Shown here piece after piece: positions 37,332-45,446 of a stretch of DNA of 64,000 nucleotides (positions are counted from its first letter, which is position 1; each line of letters starts with the position of its first letter). The stretch covers positions 1,178,001 through 1,242,000 of the forward strand of contig NZ_CP087132.1 in assembly GCF_020911885.1 (NCBI RefSeq). Reading direction: 5' to 3'. Under the pieces are notes generated by a model. It worked only from the letters and a program-made list of their open reading frames with translations. It searched no databases and was not told the DNA's origin. The translations under genes and the position numbers were made by a program. The stretch comes from Flavobacterium acetivorans. Its GTDB lineage: Bacteria; Bacteroidota; Bacteroidia; Flavobacteriales; Flavobacteriaceae.

Positions 37332-37453
37332 GTAAAAGCCTGATGTTTATATGCGTGCATATAATTTTGATTTTAAGCTCGTATTTATTTTAAAAATGGC
37401 TAAGAGCTGTTGTCTAAATTATTTATGTTTGTTGTAAAACAAAAAAAAATATT

Positions 37454-38365
37454 ATGAAAAAAAACCTATTTTTATTAGGATTTATGGCTTGCTCTTTGAC
37501 TATGATGGGGCAAACTGACAAAAAAGAAAGCTGGTATTTTAAATTGGGTGGATCTTATTTTACTCAAACAGCGGCTACTGAATTTCCAACTGTGGGAGGG
37601 AATGCAGCATTGAACAAAGTTTATGTAGGAGGAAAATTAACTTCTGAAGAAAGTGTTACAGGGTCTTTTGGTGAAGGTTTTAGAACTGGAATTACAGCAG
37701 GATATAGATTCAATACCCGTTTAGGTGTTGAGATGGGGGTTAATTATTATTCTAGTAATGATAAAACAATGGCCCAAACAACCACTGATAATATTTTTAT
37801 TTCCGGTGGAAAGCCTGTGTATAATTTCAAGTCTGTCGGTCAAATTACAGCTTTTGATTTAGCTCCAGCCTTAGTGTTGTTTTTAGGAGAACACAAAGGT
37901 TTTGAACCTTATACAAAAGTAGGTGTTTTAGTACCTGTTCACGGTGATTTAGAAATCACTACAGATGCTGTGGCTCCAACAGGTGTGGCTAGTCCGGCGA
38001 CGATGACTGTTCATAGTGTTGATAAGGTAAAACCTAATCCAACAGTAGGATTTATGTCAGCTTTAGGAACTTCATATAGATTAGGGAAGAAAATCTCTGC
38101 TTTTGCAGAATTAGAGTACCGTAACTTTACCGTGCATGGAAAAAGCAAGGAAACTACTGAGTTTACTGTAAACGGTACAAATGCATTAGCAGGTAGAACT
38201 CAAGCACAGATTCATACAAACTATGTAGATCGTTTGGATGTAAATTCAAATAACGCTGCTACAAATCCAAATGGATTGGATAGTAGTAAACCAATGGACG
38301 AATTGAGTTCTTATGTTGGGATTAGTGGTCTAGGTTTGACAGTAGGTTTGAAATACAGTCTGTAA
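37454..38365 (+). CDS. Outer membrane beta-barrel porin-like protein
   Basis: 303 residues. A signal peptide (MKKNLFLLGFMACSLTMMGQ) is followed by a barrel of the OmpA/OMP_b-brl type: WYFKLGGSYFTQ, FRTGITAGYRFNTRLGVEMGVNYY, FAELEYRNFTVHG and the terminal GLTVGLKYSL strand. The usual peptidoglycan-binding OmpA domain is missing, so it is a simple barrel, perhaps a porin or adhesin-like surface protein. Single gene with its own terminator. Confidence 0.82.
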   Translation: MKKNLFLLGFMACSLTMMGQTDKKESWYFKLGGSYFTQTAATEFPTVGGNAALNKVYVGGKLTSEESVTGSFGEGFRTGITAGYRFNTRLGVEMGVNYYSSNDKTMAQTTTDNIFISGGKPVYNFKSVGQITAFDLAPALVLFLGEHKGFEPYTKVGVLVPVHGDLEITTDAVAPTGVASPATMTVHSVDKVKPNPTVGFMSALGTSYRLGKKISAFAELEYRNFTVHGKSKETTEFTVNGTNALAGRTQAQIHTNYVDRLDVNSNNAATNPNGLDSSKPMDELSSYVGISGLGLTVGLKYSL

Positions 38366-38399
38366 TACTACAGTTTTTTTAAAAAAAAATATAGTTTGT

Positions 38400-38430
38400 A
38401 AAAAGGTTGTCAGTTTTGGCAACCTTTTTT
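38400..38430 (+). terminator. Terminator after the porin gene
   Basis: AAAAAGGTTG (38400-38409) pairs with CAACCTTTTT (38420-38429), with inner pairs TCA/TGG and a T tail. Confidence 0.85.
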
Positions 38431-38515
38431 GTTTAAAAGACATTTTGATAGCTATTGACAATGTATTTATAGTCAAAACTAATTTGTGAATAGTGTTTGA
38501 TTTGTTTTTAATTTC

Positions 38516-38523
38516 TAAATTTG
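38516..38523 (+). promoter_or_regulatory. -7 box TAAATTTG of trxA
   Basis: Fits TAnnTTTG, 57 bases before ATG. A TTTG at 38496-38499 gives only a 16-bp spacer, shorter than usual. Confidence 0.45.
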
Positions 38524-38580
38524 TATCCAAGTTTTGAATTCGATCAAGGCTTTTTTAAACTTTAAACAAAAACAAATAAT

Positions 38581-38898
38581 ATGGCATTAGCAATAACAGA
38601 TGCTACTTTTGAAGAAGTAGTTTTGAAATCAGACAAACCGGTAATGGTAGATTTTTGGGCAGCATGGTGTGGACCTTGTAGAATGGTTGGTCCAATCATT
38701 GACGAATTGAGTACTGAATACGACGGAAAAGTAGTAATTGGGAAAGTAGATGTTGATGCAAACCAAGAATTTGCTGCAAAATACGGAGTGAGAAACATAC
38801 CTACGGTATTGGTTTTTCATAACGGAGAAGTTGTAGGGAAACAAGTAGGAGTAGCTCCAAAACAAACCTATGCAGATAGTTTAGACGCTTTGTTGTAA
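38581..38898 (+). CDS. trxA: Thioredoxin
   Basis: 105 residues with the redox motif WCGPC (Trp29-Cys33), the buried Asp in VMVDFWA and the cis-Pro segment NIPTVLVF. This is the general cytoplasmic disulfide reductant supplying ribonucleotide reductase and others. Length and motif are standard. Single gene. Confidence 0.97.
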   Translation: MALAITDATFEEVVLKSDKPVMVDFWAAWCGPCRMVGPIIDELSTEYDGKVVIGKVDVDANQEFAAKYGVRNIPTVLVFHNGEVVGKQVGVAPKQTYADSLDALL

Positions 38899-39078
38899 TC
38901 TGTAGATTATGATTTATATAGAAAGGTTTGGCGAAAGTCAAGCCTTTTCTTATTTTTAGCCCACATTAATCTTTGTTATAATGAAATCGCCACTGACAAC
39001 AAGTTTGTTGCAAACAAACGTCAATAGATAAAAGGCGATACCATATAGGACAGCTAAAAAAAAACAAATTTCACATAT

Positions 39079-41649
39079 ATGAAAATCAGTTCCTGTTTGT
39101 TGTGTTTTGCTTTAGTGATTTTTTCTTGCCAATCGGTTAAGAGATCTGCTTTGCTGTTGGAAAATGGAATTGCTAAAGAGCTAGCTGTTTTTCGAAAAAA
39201 TCAAGTTTCGGAAGTATCTTATGGATTGTCATTTGCTATTCCGGAAAAAAAAGAAAGTCCTATTTTATCGGAGCTTATTTTGAAAGTTAAACTTAATGAT
39301 GTAAGCGAGCCTTTATATTTGGATTTTAATGAAAAGAAGCAAAATCTAAAAAACCTAATTGTCAATGGTAGAGAGATTGCTATTTTGCACGAGAAAGAGC
39401 ATCTGATTATACCCAAAGAATACTTAATTAAAGGACAAAATATTGTTGAAATTGATTTTGTCGCGGGGGATTTATCATTGAACAGGAACGACGATTTTTT
39501 ATATACTTTGTTGGTTCCGGATAGAGCCAGTACTTTGTTCCCTTGTTTTGATCAACCGGATATTAAAGCCACTTATACACTTTCTATAACGGCGCCTAAG
39601 GATTGGTCGGTTTTGGCAGGAGCTCCACTTAGTCAAAAAACGGAAAAAGGAGAATTTAATGAATACCAGTTTGAAAAATCCGATTTGATGAGTACCTATT
39701 TGTTCTCTTTTGTAGCGGGTAAATTTAAAAGTGTTTCTCAGAATATTGATAACTTTCCTATGACGCTTTTGTATCGGGAGAATAATCCCGAAAAACTGGA
39801 AGAGAGCATGGAGCCTATTTTTAGTTTGCACCGTCAGTCCATTTCTTTTTTAGAAAAATATACCCAATATCCTTTTCCGTTTAAGAAAATGGACTTTGCT
39901 ACAATTCCGGTATTTCAATATGGAGGAATGGAACATGTAGGGGCTATTCAGTATAGGGAGTCAACCTTGTTTTTGGATAATGCTGCAACCAATAGCGAAA
40001 AGCTGAATCGAGGAAAATTGATTGCCCACGAAACCGCGCACATGTGGTTTGGTGATTTAGTGACCATGAAATGGTTTAACGATGTTTGGATGAAAGAAGT
40101 GTTTGCTAATTTTATGGCCGACAAAATAATGAATCCGGCTTTTCCTGGTATCAATCATGATTTGCAGTTTCTCACGGCTCATTATCCCAGTGCTTATGGA
40201 GAAGACCGCACCAAAGGAACGCATCCTATTCGTCAAAATTTAGCTAATCTTAAAGATGCGGGTTCTCTTTATGGAAGTATCATTTACAACAAAGCACCTA
40301 TTATGATGCGGCAGTTAGAAGCAACTATGGGAGTAGAGGCGTTTCAAAGAGGGATTCAGAAATACATCCATAAATATGCAAATGCGAATGCGGATTGGGA
40401 AAACCTAGTTGCTATTTTCGATAAGGAAACTCCTGTAGATATAAAAAAATGGAGTGATGTATGGGTGAATCAATCCGGCAGAGCGTTGTTTACGGATCAA
40501 ATTGCATATGATGGAGCAGGTGCAATAAAAAGTTTTGTAATACGACAACAGGCCGAGGATTCTTCTTTGAGTGTATGGCCCCAAATTTTCGAAATTGGTT
40601 TAGTTTATCCTGATGAAACTAAGTTGATTAAAATAGATATGAATGGTCGATTTACGGAAGTGAAAGAAGCGACAGGTTTACCAAAGCCAATTTCGATTAT
40701 TTATAATTACAATGGATACGGATATGGAGTATTTCCAATAGATATCGATAATTTAGATAAAATCCTCGAAATAAAGGACGAAGTCGCGCGTGCTTACAGC
40801 TATATGAATCTCTATGAGAATACGCTGATAGGTAAAATTGCACCTATAAAGGCTTTTGAGAGTTGTTTAAAAGGAATTGTTCAGGAGGAGAATGAGTTAG
40901 TTGTAAAGCTTTTGTCTGGTCAATTGAATGCTTTGTTTTGGAAATTTCTAACCGAAAAACAACAGCTTGGCATTCAGAAACAGCAGGAAACAATGTTGTA
41001 TAAAAGGTTGCAGGAAGATTTACCTGCTAATGTTAAGAAGAACCTGTTTGCTTTGTTTGCGGATATTGCTTATTCTGAAACAGCAATGGAAAAATTATAT
41101 CAGGTTTGGAATAAGGAGGTTGTGATTGCCAATTTGAAATTGAATGAAGATGACTATGCAAATATGGCGATGAATTTGGCTATTTATAAGCATAAAAAAT
41201 CAGCTGAAATACTTAAAAAAACCAGAGATTTAATCAGTAATTCAGATAAACAAAAGCGATTTGATTTTTTGCGTCCTTCCTTGTCAGAGGATGAGTTGGT
41301 GAGAGATGCTTTTATGGAATCGTTAAAACAGGAAAAGAATAGGGAAAAAGAGTCATGGGTACAGCTGGCTTTGGCTAATATTCATCATCCGTTGCGTCAG
41401 CAAAGGTCTAAGAAGTATTTAAGAGAATGCCTGGATTTGATTGAAGAGGTTCAGCTCACGGGAGATATTTTCTTTCCAAAAGGATGGCTTGTTAATAGTG
41501 TTGGCAAGTATTCGTCTTCAGATGCTTTTGAGATTGTTAATGATTTTTTAAAAGAAAATCCTAAATTTAGTCCAATTTTAAAGAGAAAATTATTGCAGGC
41601 TACGGATGATTTATCGCGCGCTCAGGAAATAAAAAAAGAAGCAGAATGA
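39079..41649 (+). CDS. M1-family aminopeptidase, lipoprotein
   Basis: 856 residues. The signal ends with the lipobox IFSC (Cys16), so it is exported and lipid-anchored. The gluzincin zinc site is HETAHMWFGDLVTMKWFNDVWMKE (HExxH near residue 316, second Glu near 339). The exopeptidase motif reads GGMEH instead of GAMEN, and the next residues VGAIQYRE fit the family. It removes N-terminal residues from peptides in the periplasm or at the surface, joining the prolyl oligopeptidase and M20 enzyme in peptide use. Its TGA overlaps the ATG of the DUF58 gene by four bases. Confidence 0.93.
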   Translation: MKISSCLLCFALVIFSCQSVKRSALLLENGIAKELAVFRKNQVSEVSYGLSFAIPEKKESPILSELILKVKLNDVSEPLYLDFNEKKQNLKNLIVNGREIAILHEKEHLIIPKEYLIKGQNIVEIDFVAGDLSLNRNDDFLYTLLVPDRASTLFPCFDQPDIKATYTLSITAPKDWSVLAGAPLSQKTEKGEFNEYQFEKSDLMSTYLFSFVAGKFKSVSQNIDNFPMTLLYRENNPEKLEESMEPIFSLHRQSISFLEKYTQYPFPFKKMDFATIPVFQYGGMEHVGAIQYRESTLFLDNAATNSEKLNRGKLIAHETAHMWFGDLVTMKWFNDVWMKEVFANFMADKIMNPAFPGINHDLQFLTAHYPSAYGEDRTKGTHPIRQNLANLKDAGSLYGSIIYNKAPIMMRQLEATMGVEAFQRGIQKYIHKYANANADWENLVAIFDKETPVDIKKWSDVWVNQSGRALFTDQIAYDGAGAIKSFVIRQQAEDSSLSVWPQIFEIGLVYPDETKLIKIDMNGRFTEVKEATGLPKPISIIYNYNGYGYGVFPIDIDNLDKILEIKDEVARAYSYMNLYENTLIGKIAPIKAFESCLKGIVQEENELVVKLLSGQLNALFWKFLTEKQQLGIQKQQETMLYKRLQEDLPANVKKNLFALFADIAYSETAMEKLYQVWNKEVVIANLKLNEDDYANMAMNLAIYKHKKSAEILKKTRDLISNSDKQKRFDFLRPSLSEDELVRDAFMESLKQEKNREKESWVQLALANIHHPLRQQRSKKYLRECLDLIEEVQLTGDIFFPKGWLVNSVGKYSSSDAFEIVNDFLKENPKFSPILKRKLLQATDDLSRAQEIKKEAE

Positions 41650-42572
41650 AAATTGAATCGCAAATAGAAAGAATTTCCAGTTTTCAACATCTTGAATTGC
41701 TGGCCAATCAAGTAGTGGAAGGCTTTATATCGGGAATGCATAAGAGTCCTTTTCATGGTTTTTCGGCTGAATTTGCGGAGCATAAAGTGTATAATATGGG
41801 CGAAAGCACTCGGTATATCGATTGGAAGCTGTTTGCCAAAACGGACCGTCTATATACCAAGCGCTTCGAGGAAGAAACGAATTTGCGTTGTCATATCATT
41901 ATAGATAATTCGTCATCAATGCATTATCCTAAATTAAAAGGTGCGCAAAATTTTTTTGAAAACAAGATCGGTTTTTCGGTTTTGGCTTCGGCGGTTGTAA
42001 TGAATCTTTTAAAGAAGCAACGAGACGCCATAGGCTTGAGTGTCTTTTCGGATAGCTATGAGTACTACGCGCCTGAAAAGGGCAGTGATCGTCATCATAG
42101 AATGGTTCTGAATGCGCTCGAAAATCTTTTGGAAAAGCCAGCAGCCCGAAAAAAAACCGATACGATTGCCTTTTTGCATCAAATTGCCGAAAAGATGCAT
42201 CGCCGCTCGATGATTATTCTGTTTACTGATATGTTTCAATCCGAGAACGAAGCGGATTTGTTTAATGCCTTGCAACATTTGAAGAGGAATAAGCATAAAG
42301 TAGTTCTTTTTCATGTTGTGGATCATAAAACGGAGCTTAATTTTGATTTTGATAATGCTCCTCGAAAGTTTATTGATGTGGAAACGGGAGAGGAAATTTC
42401 TGTTTTTGCCGATAATGTGAAGTTGGAATATGAAAAACAAACCCAATTATACTTTAAAAGACTTGCGTTAAGCTGTGCTCAAAATAGAATTAAGTATGTT
42501 CCGGTGAGTGTTGGAGAAAATTTTGAAAAAATAATTTTAACATATTTGGCTGAAAAACAAAACTTTGGATAA
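41646..42572 (+). CDS. DUF58 / von Willebrand A-like protein
   Basis: 308 residues, soluble. GESTRYIDWKLFAKTDRLYTKRFEEE is the DUF58 signature and IIDNSSSMHYP holds the DxSxS metal-ion-dependent adhesion site of a von Willebrand A domain. DUF58 proteins usually go with a MoxR-type AAA ATPase; none is adjacent here. Start ATG overlaps the end of the M1 peptidase gene (ATGA), so the two are translationally coupled. Function unknown, possibly envelope maintenance. Confidence 0.88.
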   Translation: MKIESQIERISSFQHLELLANQVVEGFISGMHKSPFHGFSAEFAEHKVYNMGESTRYIDWKLFAKTDRLYTKRFEEETNLRCHIIIDNSSSMHYPKLKGAQNFFENKIGFSVLASAVVMNLLKKQRDAIGLSVFSDSYEYYAPEKGSDRHHRMVLNALENLLEKPAARKKTDTIAFLHQIAEKMHRRSMIILFTDMFQSENEADLFNALQHLKRNKHKVVLFHVVDHKTELNFDFDNAPRKFIDVETGEEISVFADNVKLEYEKQTQLYFKRLALSCAQNRIKYVPVSVGENFEKIILTYLAEKQNFG

Positions 42573-42610
42573 ATGGAAAAGATTTAATGAAATATTTTCT
42601 GTGAAAAGGC

Positions 42611-42640
42611 TTGTGTGAACGAAAATCTATTGTATCTTTG
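42611..42640 (+). promoter_or_regulatory. Promoter of tRNA-Asp copy 1
   Basis: TTG 42611-42613, 19-bp spacer, TATCTTTG 42633-42640; the tRNA starts 18 bases after the -7 box. Confidence 0.75.
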
Positions 42641-42658
42641 CCACCGCAATAAAGCAGA

Positions 42659-42732
42659 GGTTTGGTAGTTCAGTTGGTTAGAATACATGCCTGTCACGCA
42701 TGGGGTCGCGGGTTCGAGTCCCGTCCAGACCG
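42659..42732 (+). tRNA. tRNA-Asp (GTC), copy 1
   Basis: 74 bases. Acceptor GGTTTGG pairs with CCAGACC (one G-T); the D-arm contains AGTTGGTTAGA; the anticodon loop is CTGTCAC with anticodon GTC; the T-arm is GCGGGTTCGAGTCCCGT. CCA is not encoded. It has its own promoter and terminator and is duplicated 335 bp downstream. Confidence 0.97.
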
Positions 42733-42744
42733 CTAATATTGGGG

Positions 42745-42771
42745 AAGCCTTTCGTAATCGAAAGGCTTTTT
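42745..42771 (+). terminator. Terminator of tRNA-Asp copy 1
   Basis: AAGCCTTTCG (42745-42754) and CGAAAGGCTT (42759-42768) with a TAAT loop and T tail. Confidence 0.9.
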
Positions 42772-42967
42772 TTGCCCCTATAAAGTATCTAAAGCTAGTT
42801 GTGTTGTTTGGTTAGCCTTTGTAAGCTAACCCGGTTTAGTAGTTAGACCAATGAAAAGCTTTTCGCCTCGGCGAACGGCTTTTTTGATTTTAAACAAGCT
42901 AGATTTACGCAGTAAAATTTTAAGGTAAATTTTTTTAGTTTTTTCGTGTTTAAACGAAAATCTATTG

Positions 42968-42975
42968 TATCTTTG
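42968..42975 (+). promoter_or_regulatory. -7 box of tRNA-Asp copy 2
   Basis: TATCTTTG, identical to copy 1. The region where copy 1 has its -33 TTG is GTG here (42946-42948), just outside the duplicated segment. Confidence 0.55.
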
Positions 42976-42993
42976 CCACCGCAATAAAGCAGA

Positions 42994-43067
42994 GGTTTGG
43001 TAGTTCAGTTGGTTAGAATACATGCCTGTCACGCATGGGGTCGCGGGTTCGAGTCCCGTCCAGACCG
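42994..43067 (+). tRNA. tRNA-Asp (GTC), copy 2
   Basis: Identical over its 74 bases to the tRNA at 42659-42732, with the same 41 bases of upstream sequence and a near-identical terminator. The spacer between the two units (about 42772-42952) is not duplicated and contains one more hairpin, TTCGCC/GGCGAA, near 42858-42872. Confidence 0.97.
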
Positions 43068-43079
43068 CTAATATTGGGG

Positions 43080-43110
43080 AAAGCCTTTCGTAACTGAAAG
43101 GCTTTTTTTA
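43080..43110 (+). terminator. Terminator of tRNA-Asp copy 2
   Basis: AAAGCCTTTC (43080-43089) and GAAAGGCTTT (43096-43105), then T. The loop differs slightly from copy 1. Confidence 0.88.
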
Positions 43111-43149
43111 TTATCTGTAGGTTTAAGAATGATTATAATCCTAAAATCT

Positions 43150-43650
43150 TTAAAACAAACTGGCTCTGTACTGCCATACAATAGCGATAAATAATCCCAT
43201 AAAAAGTACAGCTACTAAAAACTGCATAAAAGTAGAGGCAAGGAATCCTATTAACGAGCCTGTCGCTGCTTTCAATGCCCGATTGTGATTTTTAGAATCG
43301 TAGACGAGCTCACCGATCAAAGCTCCAACAAAAGCTCCAATTATGAAACCGAAAGGAATAGGAGAAAAAAGACCAATAAGCAAGCCGATATTTGTTCCCC
43401 AAATACCATAGGAACTGCCTCCAAAATACTTTGTCCCTTTGGCTGGAATCAGGTAGTCTAAAACGGTGATGATGATGGTTAACAATAAGCTGATACCTAA
43501 AATCCAATAATTAGTTGGGACGGCATTGGTAAGGTATAAGAGTAGCAAGCCAACCCAGCTAATGCTCGGGCCAGGCAAAACAGGGATAAAACTGCCTAAT
43601 AGACCTATAAGCATACATGCTATACCAAGAATTAAGAACAATGTATCCAT
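43150..43650 (-). CDS. DUF456 family membrane protein
   Basis: 166 residues with four or five membrane spans. GLLGSFIPVLPGPSISWVGLLLLY at the start, DYLIPAKGTKYFGGSSYGIWGTNIGLLIGLF in the middle and FIIGAFVGALIGELV are DUF456 signatures; the Gly-rich repeats resemble Gly-zipper packing. Function unknown. It is convergent to the second tRNA and divergent from the lipoprotein gene at 43766. Confidence 0.88.
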   Translation of the reverse strand: MDTLFLILGIACMLIGLLGSFIPVLPGPSISWVGLLLLYLTNAVPTNYWILGISLLLTIIITVLDYLIPAKGTKYFGGSSYGIWGTNIGLLIGLFSPIPFGFIIGAFVGALIGELVYDSKNHNRALKAATGSLIGFLASTFMQFLVAVLFMGLFIAIVWQYRASLF

Positions 43651-43765
43651 AAATTATTTTTTAGTAATTTTGAAAAATAAAAATAACCATTATTTGCTTT
43701 ATAAAGCGTTACCCAAATAATAATTGTATTTTTATAACATATTAGTCCAATTCAAAAACAAAACA

Positions 43766-44242
43766 TTGAAGCACTATTACTTTTTTTTAGTATTCTTACT
43801 TTTTACTTCCTGCCAATATTTCGAAAAGCAAGTGCCTTCGGAAAAGGAATTGTTGCAAAAGGAACTGAAAGCCATCAATTGGAAAGAAGTAGACGAATAT
43901 CCATCATTTAAAGATTGTGATAAACTAGGCAATAAGAGTCAGCGTCAGCAATGTTTTTTTGAGTATTTAGCCCAGTTAATCCAAGAAAAGCTCAGTATTG
44001 ACACCCTTTCGATTCTTTATCCTGAACTCGATACCATAGAAGTCAAGGTGACGATTTTTCCAAATGCAAAGATGAAATTTGAACCTCAGTTTCCCAAAGA
44101 TTCGGTGGCTTATGATACCATAAAAATAGACAGCATCTTGAATGCCAGACTGGTCGATTTTCCAAAAGTTAATCCCGCCATCAAACGCGGAATTCCAGTT
44201 AAAACCCAATTTATTCTTCCCGTAATTATTAAAGTAGAGTAG
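43766..44242 (+). CDS. Lipoprotein with TonB-C-like C-terminus
   Basis: 158 residues from a TTG start at 43766 (MKHYYFFLVFLLFTSC). The lipobox FTSC (Cys16) is in the right place from this start; a longer frame from TTG 43724 would bury it. The mature part has a short Cys-bearing segment (FKDCDKLGNKSQRQQCFFEYL) and ends PKVNPAIKRGIPVKTQFILPVIIKV, which resembles the TonB C-terminal fold without proof. I do not recognise a named family. A dispersed repeat starts 8 bp after its stop. Confidence 0.65.
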   Translation: MKHYYFFLVFLLFTSCQYFEKQVPSEKELLQKELKAINWKEVDEYPSFKDCDKLGNKSQRQQCFFEYLAQLIQEKLSIDTLSILYPELDTIEVKVTIFPNAKMKFEPQFPKDSVAYDTIKIDSILNARLVDFPKVNPAIKRGIPVKTQFILPVIIKVE

Positions 44243-44249
44243 TTTTTTT

Positions 44250-44334
44250 GGAGCTTTTTCCAGCTGTTCGCTCTATCTTTTTCTTTTTAAAGAAAAAAGA
44301 AAAAGGATGCCGCTTCCATCTGGGCTAAGGCATT
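44250..44334. repeat. Dispersed repeat, CGCTCTATC...GGATGCC type, copy 1
   Basis: The element reads CGCTCTATC, then 12-bp perfect inverted arms CTTTTTCTTTTT (44277-44288) and AAAAAGAAAAAG (44294-44305), then GGATGCCGCTTCCATC. A second copy with the same outer frame and a different hairpin lies on the minus strand at 60511-60595. It sits between convergent genes (43766-44242 and 44352-45446). Confidence 0.65.
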
Positions 44335-44351
44335 CTTTGTTACCACAACAT

Positions 44352-45446
44352 TTATTTAAACCGCCGGCCTTTCCATTCGTACTTTCCAAATAGCGAATAG
44401 AGAGCAACCCCAACGCTAAAAAAAGGATAAATCAAATTGCCCAGAACAAGATAATGACTTTTATTTCCTAAAAAAGCATTTGTTTTTTGGATTAATAGAG
44501 TGTCAACTATAAACTTGATAATTAGGAAAAGGACCATATTCTCAATCGGAATTAATCTAAAAATCCCCAAGCCCAAACTGAAAATCCAACCCAGATTTGC
44601 AACAAAAACAAGGATGGCTACAAACTGCCCGAAATTACTTTGGTAAGCGGCTGTTTTAGAAGCCCAACGGACTCTTTGATCAAACAAAGATTTCCAATCC
44701 GGCAATGGACTTGTCGTGACAATTGTGTTTTTGGATTTCAAATAATGCACTTTTTCAGGATATTTTGCCATAGCCTTTTGCAACAGGAAAACATCGTCGC
44801 CGCTGGCAATTTTGTTGTTTCCGTCAAAACCATTGAGTTTTTTGAATAAAGATTTGGTGTAAGCCAAATTAGCGCCATTGCACATAAATCCTTTATCAAT
44901 GCCAAAACTACCCATCGTAGCACCTTGTAAACTGGCTAAGTCTAATTGTTGAAATTGCTGCAAAAAAGTAGTATCACAATTATAAGTCACGGCTCCGGCA
45001 ATCATAGAAACCTTGTTGTGCTGGATGTAATTGTCTAAGGTTAAAAGCCAGTTTTCAGGAACAATACAATCGGCATCAGTGGTGATAATCCAATCGGTTT
45101 TGACAAAGGGAATGGCTGTTGTTATCGCATCTTTCTTGGGTGAATTTGAAACCCGGTTGTTTTTAATAATTTGTATACTGAATACTGAATGTTGCGTACT
45201 GAACTCTTCCTCCGATTCATCGTCAACCAAAATCACTTCAAACAAATCCATTGGGTAGTTCAGTTTTGAAAAACTTTCCAAAAGCAAGGGTAAATTATCT
45301 GCTTCGTTTCGAAAAGGAACTATAATAGCAAATGCTGTTTTTGGCTTTAAGTCAATAGAATAGTAAGTTTTTACTTTTGTAAAACCATAAATCAAAAGTA
45401 ATATAGTGGCGAAATAAAGGTGTAATATGACAAATAGAAAAAGCAT
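44352..45446 (-). CDS. Family 2 glycosyltransferase, membrane-bound
   Basis: 364 residues. An N-terminal span, then the GT-A fold with FAIIVPFRNEADNLPLLLESF, the nucleotide-sugar Asp-rich sites ILVDDESEE and ITTDADCIVP, the acceptor-site GDDVFLLQKA (an ED-like segment) and QRVRW (Q/RxxRW motif), and two or three C-terminal membrane spans. It would move a sugar from a nucleotide donor to a lipid or growing glycan at the inner membrane. The DNA coding for FSTQHSVFSIQII looks like a repeat fragment captured in frame. It overlaps the LPG-synthase-like gene upstream by one base. Confidence 0.88.
   Translation of the reverse strand: MLFLFVILHLYFATILLLIYGFTKVKTYYSIDLKPKTAFAIIVPFRNEADNLPLLLESFSKLNYPMDLFEVILVDDESEEEFSTQHSVFSIQIIKNNRVSNSPKKDAITTAIPFVKTDWIITTDADCIVPENWLLTLDNYIQHNKVSMIAGAVTYNCDTTFLQQFQQLDLASLQGATMGSFGIDKGFMCNGANLAYTKSLFKKLNGFDGNNKIASGDDVFLLQKAMAKYPEKVHYLKSKNTIVTTSPLPDWKSLFDQRVRWASKTAAYQSNFGQFVAILVFVANLGWIFSLGLGIFRLIPIENMVLFLIIKFIVDTLLIQKTNAFLGNKSHYLVLGNLIYPFFSVGVALYSLFGKYEWKGRRFK

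Noticed and set aside
42858..42885. Third tRNA or decayed tRNA between the two tRNA-Asp genes
   Set aside because: Only a hairpin with a T tail is present; no clover-leaf can be drawn.
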